A stretch of DNA of 64,000 nucleotides from Ilyonectria destructans (lineage: Eukaryota; Ascomycota; Sordariomycetes; Hypocreales; Nectriaceae), in NCBI GenBank assembly GCA_020740775.1, contig JAHEWK010000003.1, positions 1,922,001 through 1,986,000 of the forward strand, given 5' to 3'. The translations under genes were made by a program, and so were the position numbers. Under the pieces are notes generated by a model that ran no database searches, had not been told where the DNA came from, and saw only the letters and a program-made list of their open reading frames with translations. This document shows positions 56,481 through 64,000 of the stretch, piece by piece (position 1 is the stretch's first letter; each line of letters opens with the position of its first letter).

Positions 56481-59400
56481 ATGTCGACTATCGTGGACGA
56501 CTACCTAGACAGTCCTATGGAGACGGAGACTGACGATGTCTTCCCCTGCAAGGGCTGTGGAGAGGTTCGCTGGCCCCGTCCCCGGCTGGCTTATACCTGA
56601 CTTGCTGACACGATTGAAATGCTGCAGATCCTCGAGGAAGGAAAAGCATTCGAACTCGGTATGTCTACCTGGGTAGCTGCATCCATGGTGCAGTTGCTTC
56701 CTGTATTTGACTGCATTGCGAGACAGCCCGTCTCAAGGAGCTTCCAACATGCACTTTGGTGACACCCCAGACCAACGAGCTGACCTCATTTACAGCTGGC
56801 AACCGATGGCATCTCGATTGCTTCCGATGCAACACTTGCAGCACCCTCCTAGACTCCGATGCGAACCTCCTACTCCTTGGCGATGGATCTCTCATCTGCA
56901 ATAACTGCACATATAGCTGTAGTGCCTGTGGTAACAAGATAGAAGACCTGGCTATCCTTACGGGGGAACAGGCCTTCTGCGCCACCTGCTTCCGTTGTCG
57001 AAACTGCAAACGCAAGATTGACAACCTCCGATATGCCAGGACCTCTCAGGGCATCTTCTGCATGGGCTGCCATGAGACCCTAATGGCAAGACGAAGAAAG
57101 AAGTCCAAGGCTGCCGCGGCAGCCAAAGCGAGAGAAAAAGAACATTCACCCATGATAACGGAGAAGTCTCTCCCCGCCCTGCCCCCCAATGCCATTCCCC
57201 CGAATGCCTTCTCGAATGATCGTGTCGATCCCGACTCTGACACCGCCACCGAGCTCTCCCCGCGTCCGCGGACAGCCCACGATCGCAGTGAACCCTTATC
57301 TCAAAGCGAGCCAAGGCCCGCTCGCTCTCCTGATCGAAAACCCGAGGGTTTGGGACTGCCGGCGTCTACATATCGAAGCAATCGCAACTCGACCATAGTC
57401 TCGCGGGCCGAGAACGGTTCCGGCGACGGTGCTGACAGCTTCTTCATCTCGGTGGCACTGGATCCTAGTCCAGGTCCGACCCCTCGGTCTACGACCGATA
57501 GCGTGTTGGAGTCTGGCAACAAGCCGAAGGACAAGGACTATTTCAATGCCAAATCGGCGTCTTCAGAAAAGCGAAGTGACTCCCACAACACCACTCCACA
57601 CATAGCTTTCCAGGAGAAGGCCCGCCAGCCATCTTCGACTTCAGAATATGAGACTCCTCCAAAGCCGCCATCTCGGAAGCTTTCCAAGTCTTCCAGGACA
57701 GATTCAGCCCGCCAATCTCCTGCCGTCGAGGAGCGGTCTCAGAAGTCCAGCACTCGTCGGCAGCCCCCCCAGGAAGACTTCAAGCTTCAGGATGCCCCCA
57801 AGAGCAAGAAGTTGGTGTCAAGAAGCAGCTCTCAGTCATCTGGAATTCCCGCAGAGAGTACCTCGTCCAAACCTAACAATGGCACCCTGCGAAAGGACGG
57901 ACATGCCAGCCTACCGCATTCTGATTCAAATGCCACTACTCCCCCGGAGCGAACATCTCAAGATTCTCGGCGGCTTGATGACGAAGAGATCCGGGCATCG
58001 ATGGATTCCATGTCCAGGACATCATCACGACCAGAGAATGCGAAGCCCATCTCCAGGAAAGAGCTGCCCTCCAGTGGAGCGAGGAGCAACTGTATGCCTA
58101 TCCAATCGCCAAACCCACAGACAAATGATTTACTAACAACGCCGACAGCCGATGCAAAGCAGAGGCAGCCCACCAGACAAGAGACAACTGAGGATGGATC
58201 TGTGCGAGGAACGCCTTCCCGCCCGAGCGTCCCCGAGCAAAAGACCAAGAACGATAACTACACACAACCGAGAACCGCCCCGCCACCACCGCCACCGCCG
58301 GCCAGCCAAGCCCACCCTGGCGCGAAACAGGCCGCTGGCGCGAAACAAGCCGCTGGCTCGAAGGATGACACAGGGTCTCCCAAGGTCTCGCCAAAGCTAC
58401 CTAGGTGGAGCAGTGGCGGTGACTTGAACATGGACGAGGACATGGCCAGGATCTGGGGCACCGATGAAGGATCCACCTCGATCTTGCGCCGTGTTTCCAA
58501 CGCTGTCAAACATGGCCGTACCAACAGTGTTGACGGACCCGGCCATAACTCAGCGAGGACCGGCCATAGCCGAAGCATCAGCGAGAACACTCGTGCGACT
58601 GGATCACCAAGGTGGCCTAGAACGCCAATCGCTGAGGATTATGGTCAGGGACACGAGATCAGCAGTCCTGTGTCTCTTACGTCTAGCGATGATCCTGCAT
58701 TCCTGAAGCGACAGCTACGCAACTCTGAGCAACGTGTAGCGGAACTGGAGAGGCAGTTTACGACCGAGAAGGATCTCAAGAACCTTAACAAGAAGTTGCT
58801 CGAGAAGCGGAAGACGGTGTCTTTCTTGGATACTCAGACTGAGATTATGATTCGACAGCTCGAGGTCCTAGCTGGATACGTTGAACGAGCCAAGGAAACC
58901 AAGACCCCCGTTGACCCACGAGATCTCGAGGATTCTGCACTGAAGGATTTTGTCCAGAAGCTTGAGAAGCTGAAGATTGCCATGTCTGCGACAGTCGAGC
59001 AGCTACACGAAGAACGCGATCATCTGATCGAGGAGAAGAACCAGGCCGTCACCGACCGAGACCGTGCTCTGCTAGAGTTTGAACAGCTCTCGTCGAAGAA
59101 CGCTCAACTTGCGGACATGAACAACGATCTGACACATCAAATCCAGGAGCGGTTCAAGTCACATATCGGCTCAGATGGCAAGCCTCCCAGTGGTTTAGGC
59201 ATCTACAGCCAGAACAAGGGTTTGAACAACTCCTCGATCAATCTCGATGCTGCTAGCATGACAACCGCTACAACGCTGGTGCCCAATGATGAGGAACCTA
59301 TTGTGGAGACTGGACCAACCGTGGTCCAAGTCCGCAAGGGCCAAGCCAAGAAGTTCAACTGGAAGAAGGGCTCCAAGGGTCTCGCCCAGGTTGCAAAGGG

Positions 59401-60400
59401 TGTCAACAGGGCTGTCGTTGCCTTCCAGAATGACCGAGAGCGGATGGAACACCGACAAGGAGGAGGCGGAGGCGGAGGCGGAGGCCTGACAGGTGAGAAC
59501 ATCGGCATGCCATACAACATGACCGTGGCCCAAGAGCCCATGCCCGGGCCTGTCCTCAACGGACCCAATGGGTACAACATGCAGAACCGACAAATGCAGG
59601 GCGACCCAGCACGGCCGGGCTTTGGCTTCTTCGGCAAGAAGACTACCATCCCCAAGTCAGGATCGATGAGCAACGTAAATACGGTGGACCCTGTTGAGCC
59701 TCCGTCAGTCCTCTTCGGATCTGATCTGTCAGAACGATCTGAGTACGAACGTCGCCAAATCCCCAGCGTTGTCACCCGCTGTATCGAAGAAGTTGAGCTC
59801 CGAGGCATGGACCAGGAGGGAATTTACCGAAAGACGGGCGGTAACTCTCAGGTCAACATGATCAAGGACGGTTTCAGCAAAGATGAGAACTTCGACATCT
59901 CAGACCCCGACTTAGATATTACCGCTGTCACCAGTGTCCTGAAGCAATATTTCCGAAAGCTTCCCATGCCTCTGCTCACGTTCGACGTCTATGAGCGCGT
60001 TTTGGAATCAACTGGTAAGCAGAGCTTGGCTTCCAATGCGCTGATGTTAGCTAATACATTTCAGCGGTTGTGGACGAGACGGAACGATGCACTCACTTGC
60101 ATAAGACGTTTGCTTCCATGCCAGAGCATCATCGTGACTGTCTGGAGTTCCTTATGTTCCATCTTGCTCGCGTCGCCAAGCGTGAGCCTGAAAACCTGGT
60201 ATGTGATAAATTCCATCCCCGTATGATTGTTTGGCGACTAACCACTTGCGCAGATGTCCCCCAAGAACTTGGCTGTCGTGTTTGCTCCTACTATCATGCG
60301 AGACACGAGTCTGGAACGTGAGATGACGGACATGCACGCCAAGAACATCGCGATTCAGTTCGTTATCGAGAACAGTTACACTATTTTTGAAGACGCTTAA
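56481..60400 (+). CDS. LIM-domain Rho GTPase-activating protein
   Basis: Stimulates GTP hydrolysis by Rho/Cdc42-type GTPases and so shapes polarity and actin. Six exons: 56481-56564, 56628-56658, 56796-58091, 58149-60014, 60065-60198 and 60254-60400, giving 1185 aa. Two LIM zinc fingers lie at about 23-145 (FPCKGCGEILEEGKAFEL, WHLDCFRCNTC, then CSACGNKI through FCMGCHETLMARR). A disordered Ser/Pro/Lys region follows, with a poly-Pro run and a short AKQAAG repeat. A coiled coil starts near ALKDFVQKLEKLKIAMSATV. The C-terminal RhoGAP domain has the arginine finger in EGIYRKTGG, DLDITAVTSVLKQYFRKLP and PKNLAVVFAPTIM. The 57-bp third intron is in frame and has a CTAAC branch point. A poly-Gly tract precedes the GAP domain. 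Confidence 0.93.
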
Positions 60401-61596
60401 GTCTACACTGACGAGTCGGAGACGGCCTTGGAAACTCCTCCGTCTTGACCAGGAGATGACGATCGTCTCCCTCCCCGCGACATTCATGGGTCATTTCTCT
60501 GATTTAGCACCTTGGATTTGAAAACCCTTTCAATTCGAAGTGTGCCCTCTGACACACGGGGCGTTTGTGCTAGGGCATTTAATGATATCCACTTCGCTTT
60601 TTTGATGCCTTTTTTTTCTTCTTGTGTGAACGAACAGGCGGCAGATTGGGTGGCCAGCTGATGGGGAAGGGGGAGTATTGGTTATGTACGTCGTCGCTGC
60701 TTTGCGCTGCTAGGATCTGGAACTGGGTGCAAAATCATTGTCTGTTGCACAACTCAATCTGGAGGCTACCTTGTCTTTTTCGTCCTTCCCTATCTCCCTT
60801 TTTTCCTACGAGTTTGTGGAAGGACAAGGGGTTCCTCCCATGCTTGAAGGACAAAGAAAAACAACAGAAAACCGCTTCTATTCATTGCTGTGGAGTTTCT
60901 CCGGAACGGTACTCTCTTGGACCCATTTTTTGTTCTTCCCCCCCGGATGCGGTTTCTTTGGTTCTTGTTCGTCGTTTGGTGGAATAGCAGCTTGTCTCTC
61001 TTCGGATGGGTTTGTTGGTGAGCGAGAGAACATGTACCACCAGTCTACGTTGAAATGGGGAACTGGCTACGTTTCCTTGGTTTTGGAAAGATGAACCCGT
61101 AAGCTAGCTCAGGATGCAAACTGGGATTTGGAAAATGAAAAGTGAAATGTATTGGGCTTCTCCCTATGAGATTTTCTTTCTCCTGCGCCTTTCGTGATAA
61201 CCTTGATATTTTATGGGTGATTAGTCCCGTCATGGATCGGGGTGGGTGAGCGATGAGGCCTTCCAAAGCTCCAGCAAGTGTCGTACTTTTTCACACTCAC
61301 ACTCACTCTTATGGTCGTGATTAACGGGTGTTTGTTCCACGTTGTCGTCGAGCTAGGGTGTCTAGATTTGATTACAATGCTAAGGCTACAATACAGACTA
61401 GTACATGGGGTTGCTTGGTAACGGAAAATATTTCGCAACTGTACGGGATGAAAGACAAGAACAAGAAAAGACAATCCAGAACCCCAAGTATCCGCCTTCT
61501 CTCCCAAACTCCGACATCCAACGCCCAGGCACCTGGCCCCTGTCTTTTACTCTTCCGTGTCGCCGTCTGTTTGTACACACTCACTCCAGGTCATCT
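60401..61596. other. convergent intergenic region (RhoGAP and CLASP 3' ends)
   Basis: About 1.2 kb with T-rich stretches, between the stops of the RhoGAP (+) and CLASP (-) genes. Frames of ~100 codons occur but show no family resemblance. Probably 3' UTRs. Confidence 0.65.
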
Positions 61597-64000
61597 TCAG
61601 GCGGGGACTGCGGAGCCCTGCTCGCGCTGCCGCTTGACGATGTAGTACGTGATTAGGCTCTTGGGGTCGTCCTTGACGCCCTTCAGGGAATCCCAGAAAG
61701 GCCCGTCGCCGACGCGGGCGTGGAGGGCGACGCAGAGCTGGACAGCATCCATACGAACCCCCGAGTCAGCCGAGTTGAGGCAACGACTTGCTAGGGAGGC
61801 AAGCCGGCCGAGCTCCGACTCAGTAGGCGTAAAGTTCGTTCGCTTATCGAGCATGGCGCGCAGGACGTGCAGGCCAGTGCTGAGGATGCGGCTGTCCTCA
61901 GCGGCAGAATCATCGCAGCCCTCGAGACGCTTGGTCAGGACGACGACGATCTCAGAGCCGTCGCCAATGGTGACAAGCTCATCTGCCAGGACCTCGAGGC
62001 CACTGACGATATGAGCCCGAGTATCGTACGCAGCGCGCGTCTCAAGGAGGGATTCAAGGCCCTTGGACACATGGGGCTGGAAGTTGTCTCGCTCCTTGCG
62101 GAGAAGGAGCTTGATGGTGGCCAGGATCTGAGCTTTGACATCCTGGGCCTTCTCAGGCGCGACACTAGGCAGGGGGTCCTCAAGATACTGGAACAGGCCA
62201 ATCAGGAGGGCCTCGAACTTCTCATCCGTGAAGACACCCTTGCTCTCACGCAACAGGGACTGCAGTTTCCGGAAGCCATGGACATCGAGAGTTCGGGACT
62301 TAATCCTCGCGATGCCGCTGTCTAGTAGCCTCGAGCTTTGCCGGGCCTTCTCGGGCGAGTCTAATAAAGCTTCGTTCATGGAAGCCTGCCCATTTGCGTT
62401 GAGCAGGGTGGCCGCATCAGCGTTGACTGGTCTATCCTCTAGCACAGGAATGTTGAAGGTTGGCTTGGGAGTCGCCTGGTCATCGGTGAAAGGGTCTTCG
62501 TACACTTTCACGCTGGACGAGGGAGTTCCAGGTGTCGGCACAGGCTCAGGGGCAGACTCAACGGGGGTCTCGGGGAAAATCTCAGCGGCGGGCTCAAGAG
62601 TAGGCTCGGGGGCAGTCTCGGGGGCAGTCTCAGGCACCGGCTCATTCGCGGGTGGCTCATCCTCTGGGGGCGGCGAGATCTTCAAGCTGGCCACATTTGG
62701 GACTACAAGGGTGAAATCCTCGTTAGCCTTTGAGGGGCTGCTGGAGGGCAGCATGGCAGATCGAGATTGCTTCAACTTGGCAGGGCTCACACGGGGCGAT
62801 GCGGCAGGCTTAGTGCCCGATCGAGCAGCAGTGGGCGAAGGCAAGCTAGACTCGCTGGCATGAGACGCATGGCCGGGTCGCGTTCGGGGGCCCGTCCTCC
62901 TGGGCGTCGTGTCTTTAGGCTTCGGCGTCACAGTCTTGGATCTGATGCTCTCCGGGCTGCCTGCTTCAGTCGACGAGTGGCCTCCTCGCACAGAGTAGGG
63001 GCCAGCTGTCGCTGGGCGAGCTGGGATATCCGGCCGTTTCCTTGTCGGCCGCATGGGGGCCCCAGACATACCCGCAGCGTTCACGGAGACGGTCGGTTCC
63101 GGGCGGGTGCGGGTTCCCGAGGGCTTGCTTGACGTGGTGGCGTTGGAGGTCGTTTTCACAGGAGAGAAATGGGACATGGCAGATCCGGGTCGAGCAGGCA
63201 TATTCTTTGCCGCAAGGTTCGCCTTCCTTTGTGCGAGCATCGCCTCCCTTATGCTGGGTTTGCTAGTGCCCATGGTGCTCTTCGACAGTCCAAGACCTGG
63301 GCGAGCGGCCACCGGAGCAGCTTCTCCTTTCTTAGGGGAGTTCGGGTTGTTGGGGTCCTTTTTGAGTAGCTTTTGGGCCGTGCCATCGAGGTCTTCCATG
63401 ATACTGTCTCCCATTAGCCGACCACAGGATCCCCGAGCGAAAGGGGTAACTTACACATCTGCCCGCGCGGGCCAAACTCCCCAAAATGCCCAGTAGGTTG
63501 ATCTCATCTTTTCTCTCACGGTCGGGTTGGCATCACCCAGGCCCTTCTTGATACACTTCTCCATTAAATCGACACCGCCCGTGTGCTCAACATGGTTCTT
63601 GTGCTGGGCCTCCTTTTTGAGAATAGTCATCAACCAGCCAGTAGAGTAAGTCCTCGGCGCAACGTTCTTGTCCTGGCAGGCAATCCAAATATGCTGCATC
63701 AACCGAGGGGTGTATGAGACCCTACTCAGAATAATGTCAACTGTGGCATTGGCAAGTTGTGAGCTGATCTTCTTGGTGCCGGCAGACAGTTTAATAAATG
63801 TCTGCATCAGAAGCTCAACCATAGGGTCAAGAGCGGGGCCAAAGGTCGCTGCGATATCCTGAACGAGGCAGCAACCCTCCTTTGACAAACTGGTTCGTAG
63901 AGAGGTGACGGACTTGATGATGCCGTCCAGCATAGCTCGGAGTCCAGCGAGGAAAGTGTCTGCAAAGTCGGTTGGGGCGTTGCCAACATTGAGGCGTCGA
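61597..64000 (-). CDS. STU1: CLASP-family microtubule-stabilising protein Stu1 (5' end outside window)
   Basis: Binds microtubule plus ends and the spindle midzone to promote rescue and spindle stability. Visible exons are 64000-63455 (continuing past the edge) and 63403-61597, with a 51-bp intron, about 784 residues in all. The first exon carries part of a CLASP_N/TOG array: GLRAMLDGIIKSVTSLRTSL, then SKEGCCLVQDIAATFGPALD and SYTPRLMQHIWIACQDKN. The intron lies just after AFWGVWPARAD. The middle is a basic Ser/Pro/Thr-rich linker, the usual microtubule-binding region, followed by a Pro/Glu-rich stretch. The C-terminal ~280 residues form a helical HEAT-like domain (ESKGVFTDEKFEALLIGLF, RLASLASRCLNSADSGVRMD). 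The N-terminal TOG part is missing only because the window ends. Confidence 0.93.

Overview
The window is nuclear DNA of a filamentous ascomycete (Pezizomycotina, most likely Sordariomycetes). Four things point there: many short GT-AG introns of about 50-90 bp, a family repertoire typical of these fungi (AA9 LPMO, Hal4/Sat4-type kinase, LIM-RhoGAP, CLASP/Stu1, LaeA-like methyltransferase), GC-rich genes separated by AT-rich spacers, and mutation patterns that look like repeat-induced point mutation (RIP). The species cannot be named from the sequence alone. No tRNA, rRNA or CRISPR feature was seen.

Layout. 1.8-3.4 kb: secreted AA9 lytic polysaccharide monooxygenase with a C-terminal CBM18-like module (-). 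6.8-7.4 kb: mitochondrial chaperonin-10 (-). 8.0-10.8 kb: Hal4/Sat4-type Ser/Thr kinase (-). 13.2-15.0 kb: divergent pair of mitochondrial ribosomal protein uL11m (-) and nucleolar KRR1 (+). 15.2-16.3 kb: MDR-family oxidoreductase ending in a peroxisomal SKL signal (-). 16.3-30.2 kb: accessory-looking stretch with a 344-bp TIR element, a broken Cys-rich gene carrying three TAA stops, a YeeE/YedE-type sulfur transporter (+), AT-rich relics, a RidA-family protein (-), AIM41-like protein (-) and a nine-exon LaeA-like methyltransferase (-). 34.0-36.5 kb: type II phosphatidylinositol 4-kinase (-). 39.4-39.9 kb: Arg/Ser-rich orphan (+). 40.8-44.6 kb: large mitochondrial PPR protein (+). 45.2-47.6 kb: Atos/FAM214-like protein (-). 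49.5-50.2 kb: FYV7-like rRNA-processing protein (+). 56.5-60.4 kb: LIM-RhoGAP (+). 61.6-64.0 kb: CLASP/Stu1, cut at its 5' end by the window edge (-). Long gene-poor gaps lie at 10.8-13.2, 30.2-34.0, 36.5-39.4 and 50.2-56.5 kb.

Most genes are independent housekeeping units, not an operon or obvious cluster. Themes recur: mitochondrial proteostasis and translation (cpn10, uL11m, PPR, AIM41), ribosome biogenesis (KRR1, FYV7), and signalling or cytoskeleton (Hal4 kinase, PI4K, RhoGAP, CLASP). I found no clearly new multi-gene system. The best leads are the LPMO with a CBM18 lacking its usual aromatics, the RIP-like decay island at 17.5-19.4 kb, the SKL-tagged oxidoreductase, and the heavily split methyltransferase that no single reading frame reveals. 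Exon joins were derived by reading splice sites and checking phase by hand; none is supported by transcript data.
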